Source: JBBQZO01 sp038207625 (lineage in GTDB: Bacteria > Pseudomonadota > Gammaproteobacteria > Burkholderiales > Burkholderiaceae_D). From it: a DNA stretch of 64,000 nucleotides. This document shows, piece after piece, positions 34,133 through 42,103 of the stretch. How positions within the stretch are numbered: the first letter of the stretch is position 1; the number at the start of each line of letters is the position of its first letter. The position numbers and the translations under genes are program-made. A model generated the notes under the pieces. It made no database searches. It was not told the origin of the DNA and worked only from the letters and a program-made list of their open reading frames with translations. The DNA is taken from contig JBBQZO010000014.1 in assembly GCA_038207625.1 (NCBI GenBank), positions 61,355 to 125,354 of the forward strand, read 5' to 3'.

Positions 34133-35173
34133 TCAGTCAGCTTCGATGATCACTTTCAGCGCGCCCGTTTCGGCCGCGCGCGCGAAGGTGTCGTAGGCGT
34201 CGATGATCTGCTCGAGTTTGAAGCGGTGGGTGATCAGCTGGCTCGGGTCGATTTTTTTCGACTGCACCGTCTTGAGCAGCATCGGCGTACTCACCGTGTC
34301 GACCAGGCGCGTCGTGATGGCGATGTTTTGCGACCACAGGCGCTCGAGGTGCAACTCCACTTTTTGTCCGTGCACGCCGATATTGGCCACCACGCCGCCC
34401 GGCCCGACGATGTCCTGGCACAGCGCGAACGTGGCCGGCACGCCGACCGCTTCGATCGCCGTGTCGACCCCCTTGCCGCCGGTCAGTTTCAATACCTGTG
34501 CGGCGGTATCGCCGTGCGCGCTGTTGAGCGTGTCGGTGGCGCCGAATTTGCGCGCCACGGCCAGTCGGCCTTCGTCGAGGTCGATCATGATGATCTGGGC
34601 CGGCGAATACAGCTGCGCCGTCAGCAGTGTGGCCAGGCCGATCGGGCCGGCGCCGACGATCGCCACGCTGGAGCCGGGCGCCACTTTGCCATTCAGGACG
34701 CCGCATTCGAAGCCGGTCGGCAGGATGTCGCTGAGCATCACCAGCGCTTCCTCGTCGGCGCCGGCGGGAATCGGGTACAAACTCGTTTCCGCGTGCGGCG
34801 TGCGCACGTATTCGGCCTGGGTGCCGTCGATGCTATTGCCCAGTATCCAGCCGCCGGTGCTGCAATGGGAGAACATGCCGCGCCGGCAGTATTCGCACTT
34901 GCCGCAGCTGGAAATGCAGGAGATCAGCACCCGGTCGCCCACCCGCAGCGTGCTCACGCCGGCGCCCACCGCATCGATGACGCCGACCCCTTCGTGCCCC
35001 AGAATACGGCCCGGCGCGCAGGTGGGCACGTCGCCTTTGAGAATGTGCAGGTCGGTGCCGCAGATGGTCGTCTTGAGCATCTTGACGATCGCGTCGCCAG
35101 GCGCCTGCAGTTCCGGCTTGGGGCGCTGCTCAAGCTGTTTTTCGCCGGGACCGTGATAGACCAGCGCCTTCAT
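34133..35173 (-). CDS. zinc-dependent alcohol dehydrogenase
   Basis: The 346-residue medium-chain dehydrogenase has catalytic zinc ligands (C in TTICGTDLH; GHEGVG), the four-cysteine structural zinc lobe (SCGKCEYCRRGMFSHC) and the NAD loop GAGPIGLATL followed by MIDLDEGR, where the aspartate favours NAD over NADP. It oxidises or reduces an alcohol/aldehyde pair, substrate unknown. The start at 35173 begins MKALVYHGPGE as in homologues; the open frame extends to 35428. It is divergent from the short AraC-type gene at 35466. Confidence 0.92.
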   Translation of the reverse strand: MKALVYHGPGEKQLEQRPKPELQAPGDAIVKMLKTTICGTDLHILKGDVPTCAPGRILGHEGVGVIDAVGAGVSTLRVGDRVLISCISSCGKCEYCRRGMFSHCSTGGWILGNSIDGTQAEYVRTPHAETSLYPIPAGADEEALVMLSDILPTGFECGVLNGKVAPGSSVAIVGAGPIGLATLLTAQLYSPAQIIMIDLDEGRLAVARKFGATDTLNSAHGDTAAQVLKLTGGKGVDTAIEAVGVPATFALCQDIVGPGGVVANIGVHGQKVELHLERLWSQNIAITTRLVDTVSTPMLLKTVQSKKIDPSQLITHRFKLEQIIDAYDTFARAAETGALKVIIEAD

Positions 35174-35465
35174 CGCAGGCTCCCGCACAGTTGGCTCAGG
35201 TTGCTGCTCGGGACCGCACACAATGCTTGCATGATGTTGCCTCTCTGACGTTGATGTTGGGTGAGGGCGCAAGCATCCTTGCCGGATCAGGACGACTGCG
35301 CGGGTACAAACATCATTGCCGATTTGGGCGGCCGGCCTTTGCACAAACGCACGATGTGCTTCTGCGCCGCCGTCCACGCGCATCGCAAGTGCGCTGGCGC
35401 ACCGACAGGCAGTGGTGCTGGCCGGCATGCTGCAGCGATAGACACGGGCACATCACGGGAGCGCC

Positions 35466-35930
35466 ATGGTAGCGGGGATCGGATTGGAATATCGGATGTC
35501 GGTGTCGGTCGTTGGCTTGCCGCAGGCATCGCGTCTGGCGCTGGTGCTGGCATACATCGATGTGCATCTGGCCGAACCGGTGACGCTGCGTGAGCTGGCG
35601 CGCGTGGCGCAGCTAAGCAGCATGCATTTCGCCAAGCTGTTCCGGGTGGCGACCGGCGTGCCGCCGCATACCTACCTGTTGCGTCGGCGCATACAGATTG
35701 CGCAAGCGCTGCTGGCGCAGGCCAACTGCGCGGTGCTCGACACGGCCCTGATGGTGGGTTTTCGCAGCCAGGCCCACTTCAGCCTGGTGTTCAAACGCTT
35801 TGTCGGCGTGCCGCCATGGCGCTGGCAGCAGTCAACCCGTCGCGATGGCGTGGCGAGATTGCCCGCAATGGCCGACCGTCAGACGAAAAAAAGCCCGCAT
35901 GGCGCGGGCTCTTGTTTATCTGGCAGCTAG
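35466..35930 (+). CDS. AraC-type DNA-binding protein, HTH domain only
   Basis: This 154-residue protein is little more than the two helix-turn-helices of an AraC regulator (VTLRELARVAQLSSMHFAKLF and ALMVGFRSQAHFSLVFKRFVG). It lacks the usual ligand domain. An internal ATG at 35496 is possible. The last about 15 residues are encoded by the terminator hairpin of the convergent PEP-CTERM gene, so they may be without function. It is divergent from the alcohol dehydrogenase, a likely target. Confidence 0.82.
   Translation: MVAGIGLEYRMSVSVVGLPQASRLALVLAYIDVHLAEPVTLRELARVAQLSSMHFAKLFRVATGVPPHTYLLRRRIQIAQALLAQANCAVLDTALMVGFRSQAHFSLVFKRFVGVPPWRWQQSTRRDGVARLPAMADRQTKKSPHGAGSCLSGS
35885..35910 (-). terminator. 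intrinsic terminator of the PEP-CTERM gene
   Basis: On the minus strand the stem AGCCCGC/GCGGGCT (35910-35904 with 35898-35892) has a 5-base loop and is followed by a run of seven T residues. It begins about 20 bases after the PEP-CTERM stop. It lies inside the 3' end of the opposite AraC frame. Confidence 0.85.
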
Positions 35931-35931
35931 A

Positions 35932-36624
35932 TTACGCGGCTTTCTTGCCCGACTTGCGACGCATCATGACGCCGACCAGGCCCAGGCCAGCCAACAACAT
36001 TGCATAGCTTTCTGGTTCTGGCACGGCAGCGATGCCCTGTACTTCGATTTCGCGATAGCCAGCATAGCCGGCTGTGAGGTTGCTACCGAACGTGAAACGC
36101 ACGCTTTGCACATTGGTGGCCAGGAAATCAGTGGAGCCGACGAGGTTGGCGTGGGTGTTGGTGTCGCCGCCTTCCTTGGCATCGTTGTACACATGGCCCA
36201 GGTCGATAAAGGTCAGTGGATCAGCCGCCGTTGCGTAGGACACGACATAGTCCTGGCCGCCGCGGTAGTTGTCCCAGGCCGCATAGGTATCGATGGCGCT
36301 GATGTTGTAACCGTAGCCGTGGCCGCCATCGAAGGTGAAGGTGGCGACGTTGCTCGCGTCGGCCGTGGCTGCTTGCCCGCCGCCGCCTTGATTGCCCTGG
36401 CCACCATACACGCCGTCGGTGAACGCGCTGACGCCGATTTCGCCTTCGCGGCTGAAGTTGCCGTCAAATGCGGCACTGGCCAGATTGCTTTGCAGCAGGT
36501 TGGTGCCGGCAAGTTCATAGCCTGCATCAAACTGGGTGGTGCTGGTGATGACGGTATCGGCGAATGCCGACGAGGCCAGCACGGAAGCGACGGCTGCGAC
36601 GGTGACGAGTTTAAAAAATTGCAT
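35932..36624 (-). CDS. PEP-CTERM sorting-domain protein
   Basis: The 230-residue exported protein has a signal peptide (MQFFKLVTVAAVASVLASSAFA). Its C-terminal tripartite sorting signal is the VPEPESYAMLLAGLG motif, a hydrophobic helix, and basic MMRRKSGKKAA. PEP-CTERM proteins are processed by exosortase (XrtA-type) and usually reach the surface or matrix. The central part is rich in G, N, D, Y and T and contains a beta-sandwich-like region (about 95-200). No exosortase gene is in the window. Base composition is lower in GC than in neighbouring genes. Confidence 0.9.
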   Translation of the reverse strand: MQFFKLVTVAAVASVLASSAFADTVITSTTQFDAGYELAGTNLLQSNLASAAFDGNFSREGEIGVSAFTDGVYGGQGNQGGGGQAATADASNVATFTFDGGHGYGYNISAIDTYAAWDNYRGGQDYVVSYATAADPLTFIDLGHVYNDAKEGGDTNTHANLVGSTDFLATNVQSVRFTFGSNLTAGYAGYREIEVQGIAAVPEPESYAMLLAGLGLVGVMMRRKSGKKAA

Positions 36625-36931
36625 GCTGACCCTTGTTGTGTTTTCGGTTGTAGAAGCGGTGCAAAGCATTGTTGCTTGCATGCGTGCAATTTTAACCTTT
36701 ATTTTTGTGTAGATGTCAATTTACTTGTTCTTTTTCACACGTTGAATGCTGTCAGGTTTGCCAGGCAGCCAGATCGGCGGTCGGCCATGGCGCTTCTGGT
36801 TCGCACGGCGGGCTTGGGCGCAATGGCGCCGGGCATGTGGTGCACGGGCCAACCCGTCGCGATGGTGCCGCCGAGCTGGCGCTCGCTCCGTGTGGCATGT
36901 CGCACGCGCCAGTTTGCGCCGGTTCTGGCGT
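36625..36931. other. 307-base region between the PEP-CTERM gene and a LysR gene
   Basis: The left part holds the probable promoter of the PEP-CTERM gene. The rest (about 36740-36931) is GC-rich and has only open frames without recognisable protein character. I see no RNA gene or repeat there. Confidence 0.5.
36689..36719 (-). promoter_or_regulatory. probable promoter of the PEP-CTERM gene
   Basis: On the minus strand TTGACA (36719-36714) and TAAAAT (36694-36689) lie 19 bases apart. Both boxes are near consensus but the spacer is long. The predicted start leaves a leader of about 60 bases. Confidence 0.45.
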
Positions 36932-37861
36932 TCAGTGTTGTGTTGGGGCGACAGTCGGGCGGCGCTTCAGGAAGTCGCGGTAAAAGTCGATGAAGGCGCG
37001 CACTTTGGCCGGCACGTGGCGCCCCGGCGGCAGCACCGCATACACGCCGCCGGTGGGCAGCGTCCAGTCGGGCAGCAGGCGCACCAGCGCGCCCGAGGCC
37101 AACGCCGCCTGTGCGCTCATCGTCTCCATCGCGCTCAAGCCGGCCCCGTGGCGCACCAGCGCGAGCAGGGCGCCGGGCGCATCGACCTGGATGCGCGACT
37201 TCATCTGCACCGCCTGCGTGGCGCCGTTGGCGTGCGTGAAGTGCCAGGTGAGCGGCGTGGGCAGCAGCGTCAGCGCCACCCAGCGGTGGCGCGCCAGCTC
37301 GGTCGGATGCTGCGGCGTGCCGTGGCGTGCCAGATAGTCTGGCGCCGCCAACACGTACTGGGAAAACTCGCTCAGTTTGATGGCGCGCTGACTTGAGTCG
37401 CGCAGCCAGCCCATCCGAAATGACAGGTCGATGCCCTCGGCGACAAGGTCGCTGATCCGGTCGTCCGTGCGCAGGTCGATGCGCAGGTCGGGATGCAGTG
37501 CGCTAAACAGCGCCAGCGCCGGCGCCACCGATGCGCTGGCGTGGCTGACCGTCGTCGACAGGCGCAGCAGACCCGTCAGGGGACCGTGTTCACTACCGAC
37601 GTCGGTGAGCGCGTCGCGCAGGCCGTGCAGCAAAGGCTGGCAGGCGCCGTGCAGCGTGCGCCCGGCGTCGGTCAGCGCCACCTGGCGCGTGGTGCGGATG
37701 AACAGCGCGATGCCCAGCTGGCGTTCAAGCCGGGCGATCTGCACGCTGACCTTGGCCTTGGCCACGCCGAGCCGCAAGGCGGCGCCGGTAAAGCTGCCGG
37801 CGCTGGCGACGCTGTCGAAGATGGTCAGGCTGTTGAGGTCAATCTGGTCAAGCGTGGCCAT
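36932..37861 (-). CDS. LysR-family transcriptional regulator
   Basis: The 309-residue protein has a LysR winged helix at residues 9-66 (LTIFDSVASAGSFTGAALRLG, then a VSVQIARLERQLG segment) and a periplasmic-binding-like effector domain. The sequence resembles the subgroup that regulates small oxidoreductases. It faces the NAD(P)-binding gene at 37988 across 126 bases with inverted repeats, so it likely regulates that gene. Confidence 0.93.
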   Translation of the reverse strand: MATLDQIDLNSLTIFDSVASAGSFTGAALRLGVAKAKVSVQIARLERQLGIALFIRTTRQVALTDAGRTLHGACQPLLHGLRDALTDVGSEHGPLTGLLRLSTTVSHASASVAPALALFSALHPDLRIDLRTDDRISDLVAEGIDLSFRMGWLRDSSQRAIKLSEFSQYVLAAPDYLARHGTPQHPTELARHRWVALTLLPTPLTWHFTHANGATQAVQMKSRIQVDAPGALLALVRHGAGLSAMETMSAQAALASGALVRLLPDWTLPTGGVYAVLPPGRHVPAKVRAFIDFYRDFLKRRPTVAPTQH

Positions 37862-37867
37862 GGCTGC

Positions 37868-37926
37868 CTATTGATAAGAATCTGAGAACAATGAATTATC
37901 GAGCATGGCGTTTATCTAATCAATAG
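37868..37926. promoter_or_regulatory. inverted repeats in the LysR / NAD(P)-binding intergenic region
   Basis: CTATTGAT (37868-37875) and ATCAATAG (37919-37926) are perfect inverted copies 43 bases apart. Further TTGATAA and TTATCGA half-sites lie near 37871 and 37896. GATAA/TTATC half-sites spread over about 60 bp fit the extended footprint of LysR regulators. Confidence 0.4.
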
Positions 37927-37987
37927 CGTCTGTCATCATGTCTTTCATCGACACCGGACGGTCCGGTTCAACTTCAAAGGAAAACAC

Positions 37988-38626
37988 ATGAATATCGCAC
38001 TCATTGGCGCCAGCGGTTTTGTCGGCACAGCATTGTTGAACGAGGCGCTCGCGCGTGGCCACCAGGTGACGGCGCTGGTGGCGCATCCCGAAAAACTGGC
38101 TGCCCAAACGGGCCTGACGGTGCAGGCCAGCGACGTGCTGGACAGCGCGCGCCTGGCTGGCCAACTGGGCGGTTTCGACGCTGTCCTGAGCGCCTTCAGT
38201 GGCCACGCCGACAGCGACGTGCTGGCCTACTACGTGCGCGGCATCGGCAGCATCGTTGGCGCCGCCAAGCAAGCGAAGGTGGCACGCCTGCTGGTGGTGG
38301 GCGGGGCCGGTTCGCTCGACGTCGCGCCGGGCGTGCAGCTGATCGACACGCCCGGCTTCCCGGCCGCCTACAAGGCCAGTGCCGAGGGGGCGCGCCAGGC
38401 GCTGACGCTGCTGCGCGCCGAGGCGACGCTGAACTGGACCATGCTGAGCCCGTCGGCGCTGCTGGCGCCGGGCGAGCGCACCGGCGTGTTCCGCCTGGGC
38501 GGCGATCAGTTGTTGCAGGATGCAGACGGCAACAGCAAGATCTCGGTGCAGGACTACGCACTGGCCATGATCGACGAACTGGAACGTCCGGCGCACATCC
38601 GCACGCGCTTCACGGTCGGCTACTAA
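37988..38626 (+). CDS. NAD(P)-binding, atypical short-chain-dehydrogenase-like protein
   Basis: The 212-residue protein begins with a nucleotide-binding loop (MNIALIGASGFVGTALLNEAL) and has the NAD(P)H-binding fold of the NmrA/YwnB-like group. It lacks the YxxxK catalytic pair of classical SDRs, so it could be a reductase, a redox sensor or a flavin reductase. It is divergent from a LysR regulator. No substrate is assigned. Confidence 0.88.
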   Translation: MNIALIGASGFVGTALLNEALARGHQVTALVAHPEKLAAQTGLTVQASDVLDSARLAGQLGGFDAVLSAFSGHADSDVLAYYVRGIGSIVGAAKQAKVARLLVVGGAGSLDVAPGVQLIDTPGFPAAYKASAEGARQALTLLRAEATLNWTMLSPSALLAPGERTGVFRLGGDQLLQDADGNSKISVQDYALAMIDELERPAHIRTRFTVGY

Positions 38627-38677
38627 GTCTCGCGCGAGCGGGTGTTCGGCAGGCTGCGCGCAGCGATGTAAAAATGG

Positions 38678-38693
38678 TTACACTCTAGTGTGA
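38678..38693. promoter_or_regulatory. palindrome upstream of the FMN reductase gene
   Basis: TTACACT-CT-AGTGTGA is nearly a perfect palindrome (6 of 7 pairs), lying 40 bases before the ATG at 38733. It includes TACACT, a possible -10 box. It looks like a repressor site overlapping a promoter; no regulator gene is adjacent. Confidence 0.4.
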
Positions 38694-38732
38694 TGAGGTG
38701 TCCCCCCGATTTTCACTTGAAAGGATCATGAC

Positions 38733-39284
38733 ATGGCAACGAGAAAGATCGCAGTCCTTGTAGGCAGTCTGCGCAAGGAGTCGTATACCCGCAAAGTGGC
38801 CAAGGCATTGATCGCGCTGGCGCCGTCCACGCTGGACATGGAGATCGTCGAGATCGGCGAACTGGCCTTGTACAACCAGGACGACGACGCCAATCCGCCG
38901 GCCAATTACGTTGAATTTCGCGAACGCATCAAGAGCTACGACGGCGTGCTGTTTTGCACACCCGAGTACAACCGCTCGCTGCCGGCCGCGCTGAAAAACG
39001 CGATCGATGTCGGCTCGCGCCCCTACGGACACAGCGCCTGGGACGGCAAGCCGGGCGCCGTGGTCAGCGTGTCGCCCGGTGCGCTGGGCGGTTTTGGTGC
39101 CAACCACCACTTGCGCCAATCGTTGGTGTTTCTGAACGTGCCGGTGATGCAGCAGCCCGAGGCCTATATCAGCAATGCCGCCACCTTGTTCGAGGGCGAC
39201 GTGCTGACCAACGAGGCCAGCCGCGCGTTCCTGCACAAGTTCATCGACGCCTACGCGGGCTGGGTCGAGCGCCACGCCGACTGA
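38733..39284 (+). CDS. NADPH-dependent FMN reductase
   Basis: The 183-residue flavodoxin-like protein has the FMN phosphate loop VGSLRKESYTRKVA at the N-terminus and TPEYNRSLPAALKNAIDVGSR, the family signature of the ChrR/YieF/azoreductase group. It should reduce quinones, chromate or azo compounds with NAD(P)H. It is transcribed alone, with a palindromic promoter region upstream. Confidence 0.92.
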   Translation: MATRKIAVLVGSLRKESYTRKVAKALIALAPSTLDMEIVEIGELALYNQDDDANPPANYVEFRERIKSYDGVLFCTPEYNRSLPAALKNAIDVGSRPYGHSAWDGKPGAVVSVSPGALGGFGANHHLRQSLVFLNVPVMQQPEAYISNAATLFEGDVLTNEASRAFLHKFIDAYAGWVERHAD

Positions 39285-39374
39285 TGGACCGGCGCGCCGG
39301 CCAGTTGCGCGGCGCATGGCAAACGCGCTATCGTGCAGCCTGATACAGACAAGGGCCACGTGGCGGGGGTTTCA

Positions 39375-40166
39375 ATGACAAGGCGGCGACTGCCAATTTG
39401 GCTTGGTGCGCTGGCGTTGCTGGCGCTGAGCGTCGCCAGTGGCGCCGCGCGCGCCGAGGCGCCGCTGCGCATCGCCTCGGACCAATGGTGTCCGTTCGTG
39501 TGCGCCAGTGACGGCGGCCCGCCGAGCGGCTACCTGGTCGAGCTGAGCGCGCAGGCGCTGGGCTTGGCGTCATTGCGCGTCGAACCGCTGCTGTTGCCGC
39601 TCAACCGGGCCATGCTCGAAGCGGGCAACGGCGCGCTCGCAGCCGTGTATGCGCCGCCGCGTGACCGCCGTTTGCTGCGTTCGGTATCGCTGGGGCAGTC
39701 GCAGGCCTGCTTCTACACGCTGCCCGCCAGCCGCTGGCGCTACACGGGTATCGCGGCGCTCGGCAGAATCGGCTTTGGCGTCATCGACGAGTATGGCTAC
39801 GACGACGGCCCGATGGACGCCTACCTGCAAGGTCAACATGGCGTGCACAGCGGCGTCGAATTCAACAAGGGCGAGCAGGCCGGCCTGGCCAATGTGCGCA
39901 AGCTGTTGTCCGGACGTTATCCGGCCGCACTGGAACACGCTGCGGTGATGCAAGAGCTGCTGCGCCAGCACGGCTGGCAGGGACAGCTGCGACTGGCCGG
40001 CTGTCTGGAACATGGGCTGGCGCTGACGCTCGGTTTCGCTGCCGACAACCCCGCCACGCCCGCATGGCTGGCCAGTTTCAATGCCGGGGTGCTGACGATG
40101 CGCCGTTCGGGCGCGCTGGCGGCGCTGCAGCGCCGCTACGCCATTGCCCCGCTCGGCGGGCGCTAG
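39375..40166 (+). CDS. periplasmic solute-binding-like protein (SBP family 3 type)
   Basis: The 263-residue protein has a signal peptide (RRRLPIWLGALALLALSVASGAARA). It continues with LRIASDQWCPFVC and PSGYLVELSAQALG, the opening of bacterial extracellular solute-binding family 3 proteins. No matching permease or ATPase of a polar amino-acid importer is adjacent, so it may be an orphan sensor-like binding protein of the type common in this family. Confidence 0.8.
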   Translation: MTRRRLPIWLGALALLALSVASGAARAEAPLRIASDQWCPFVCASDGGPPSGYLVELSAQALGLASLRVEPLLLPLNRAMLEAGNGALAAVYAPPRDRRLLRSVSLGQSQACFYTLPASRWRYTGIAALGRIGFGVIDEYGYDDGPMDAYLQGQHGVHSGVEFNKGEQAGLANVRKLLSGRYPAALEHAAVMQELLRQHGWQGQLRLAGCLEHGLALTLGFAADNPATPAWLASFNAGVLTMRRSGALAALQRRYAIAPLGGR

Positions 40167-40258
40167 CCGGGGCATCGATTGCGCCGACAGCGCGGCGTTT
40201 TCGCTTACAATCGGCGCACTATTTCCACTTTCACGGTGACGCCATCCTGCCTGCCACT

Positions 40259-41470
40259 TTGCTGCATTACCGTCTGCGCTGGTACGCGCTGAGCACCGCC
40301 CGCTTGCTGCTGCGCCGCTGGCAGGCGCTGGTGCTGGGCACGGCGCTGCTGACACCCCTGAACGACATGGGCGACGTCGCGCACAAACTGGCCGCGCTGG
40401 TGCTGACGGTGTTCGACGCCGGGCATGGCTGGTGCTGGCGCTTGGGCTATCTGTTTGGCGTGCAGGCGCTGGCGCTGATGTGGACCGCAATGCAGCGCGC
40501 CCAGATCGGCGGCGGCGGGTTCGCCGAGATGCTCGCCTCGCTGCCGTTTACTGCACGCCATCGGCGCCGGGTCGACCTGGCGGTATTGCTGCTGGCGAGC
40601 AGTCCCTTGCTGGTGCCGGTGGTCAGTGCCGTCAGCCTGCTGGCCATCCGCGGCGGGGGGCAGGCGCTGGCGCAACTGCTGTTTGTCGTCGCTGTCGCGC
40701 TGCTGGCGCTGCAGGTTGAGCGCATGGCCTTGGCGCGGCGCTGGCAAAGTTTTCTGTTCGTGGCGCCGGCCAATCTGGTGCTGGCCTTGTCGCTAAGCGC
40801 CAGCAGTGTGCTGCTGCGCGTTGGCACGGGCGCTGCTGGCGTGCTGCTGGCACTGGTGCTGTTGCGCACCGAGCTGGCGCGCTCGAACGCGCGTTGGCCT
40901 GCGCCCGTGCAGCGCCTGTACGCGCGCCTGCACGGGGGCGTGCTGGCGCGCGTGGATCGACTGCCGCCGCCGTTGCTCATTTCAGTCAGCGCGCTATACC
41001 GCCAGCATCGTTCGGAAGTGCTCTCGAAGCTGCTGTGGAGCGGCGCGATCGTCGCGCTGGCGCGCCTGCTGATGAGCGCATGGGACTACGATGCGCGCGC
41101 GTTCGGGCTGCTGGTGATCGCGCAGTGCGGCATCGCGCTGCTGGTCAGCGGCCTGTATCGCGCGCTGCACATGGCGCACATCGAGGCGACTGCGTATTTT
41201 GCCGCGCTGCCGCTCAAAGCGCGCTGGTGGCGCTGGCTCGACACCGGTTCGCTGGTTGGGTTGGGACTGCCGTTGATTCTGGCGCCGGCCGCGCTGGTGT
41301 TTGTTGAACATGGCGCGAGGCCACATCAACTGCTCGCCAGCAGTGCCAGCGCTGCCGCGCTGATTGCCGTGCTGCGTCTGCCCCAGCTGCTGGTGGAGCG
41401 CCACGCGGTGGTGTTCTGCACCATTGTGGCCGGCGCGTGGACCGTCGCCACCGCCATGTTGTTGAACTAG
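40259..41470 (+). CDS. polytopic membrane protein, probable partner of the adjacent ABC ATPase
   Basis: About 403 residues and ten or so hydrophobic helices; no motif of a known permease family is obvious. The start is uncertain: no ATG precedes the conserved-looking LLHYRLRWYALS. I use TTG 40259; CTG 40247 is possible. TACAAT at 40206-40211 is a plausible -10 box, which would place the transcript start near 40218 and exclude starts further upstream. The ABC ATPase gene begins 9 bases after the stop, so the two probably form an exporter or ABC-2-like complex. Confidence 0.65.
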   Translation: MLHYRLRWYALSTARLLLRRWQALVLGTALLTPLNDMGDVAHKLAALVLTVFDAGHGWCWRLGYLFGVQALALMWTAMQRAQIGGGGFAEMLASLPFTARHRRRVDLAVLLLASSPLLVPVVSAVSLLAIRGGGQALAQLLFVVAVALLALQVERMALARRWQSFLFVAPANLVLALSLSASSVLLRVGTGAAGVLLALVLLRTELARSNARWPAPVQRLYARLHGGVLARVDRLPPPLLISVSALYRQHRSEVLSKLLWSGAIVALARLLMSAWDYDARAFGLLVIAQCGIALLVSGLYRALHMAHIEATAYFAALPLKARWWRWLDTGSLVGLGLPLILAPAALVFVEHGARPHQLLASSASAAALIAVLRLPQLLVERHAVVFCTIVAGAWTVATAMLLN

Positions 41471-41479
41471 GAGAAGCGA

Positions 41480-42103
41480 GTGCTGCGTTTTGAACAGATA
41501 TGCAAATCGTATGGCGTCAAGCGTGTGCTGCGCGATGTCAGTCACCATTTCAGCGCGGGCGCGTACACGCTGCGCGGTCCGAACGGGATCGGCAAATCGA
41601 CCTTGCTCAGTGTGCTGGCCGGTGCCATCGAGGCCGACAGCGGCACGGTGTGGATCGATCAACAGCCCATGCACAGCGATCCGGTGGCCGCCAAGGCACG
41701 CCTGGCGTACGTGCCCGACGAATGTCCGGTGTACCCGTTCATGACAGGGCGCGAGCTGCTCAAGTTTGTCGCCTATGCCAAGCGCTGCGAAATCGGTGCG
41801 CAGGTAATGGAGATCACCACGCGGCTAGGCCTGGCGACCCATCTGGATACGCGCTTTGGCGAGATGTCGCTCGGTACGCAAAAGAAAACCATGCTGGCGG
41901 CGGCCTGGATCGGCGACCCGGCGGTGATGCTGTTCGACGAGCCGTCCAATGGCCTGGACGCGAAGGCGCGCGCGATCCTGATCGAGATGGTGCATGCGCG
42001 CCGGGGCGTGGTGCTGATCTCCACCCACGATCACGAGTTTGCCGCAGCAGTCGGCAGCGTCGTGATCGAGTTCGAAACCCTCAACGGCGCGACGTCAGGC
42101 TGA
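41480..42103 (+). CDS. ABC transporter ATP-binding protein
   Basis: The 207-residue cytoplasmic ATPase has Walker A GPNGIGKST (33-41), a signature-like MSLGTQKK (129-136, unlike canonical LSGGQ), Walker B VMLFDE (149-154) and the H-loop histidine H183. GTG is the start, with AGGAGA ahead of it. It pairs with the membrane protein upstream. The 3' end overlaps the convergent EamA gene by 9 bases. Confidence 0.9.
   Translation: MLRFEQICKSYGVKRVLRDVSHHFSAGAYTLRGPNGIGKSTLLSVLAGAIEADSGTVWIDQQPMHSDPVAAKARLAYVPDECPVYPFMTGRELLKFVAYAKRCEIGAQVMEITTRLGLATHLDTRFGEMSLGTQKKTMLAAAWIGDPAVMLFDEPSNGLDAKARAILIEMVHARRGVVLISTHDHEFAAAVGSVVIEFETLNGATSG

Noticed and set aside
35836..36864. Shared 16-mer CAACCCGTCGCGATGG at about 35836 and 36849 as a repeat flanking the PEP-CTERM gene
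   Set aside because: In a 64-kb window one chance 16-base match is not improbable, and the surrounding bases do not align well; no target-site or inverted-repeat features are seen.
36746..36931. Plus-strand open frames in the gap before the LysR gene as a pseudogene
   Set aside because: Two overlapping frames exist, but neither shows any domain or plausible start; they look like GC-driven open frames.
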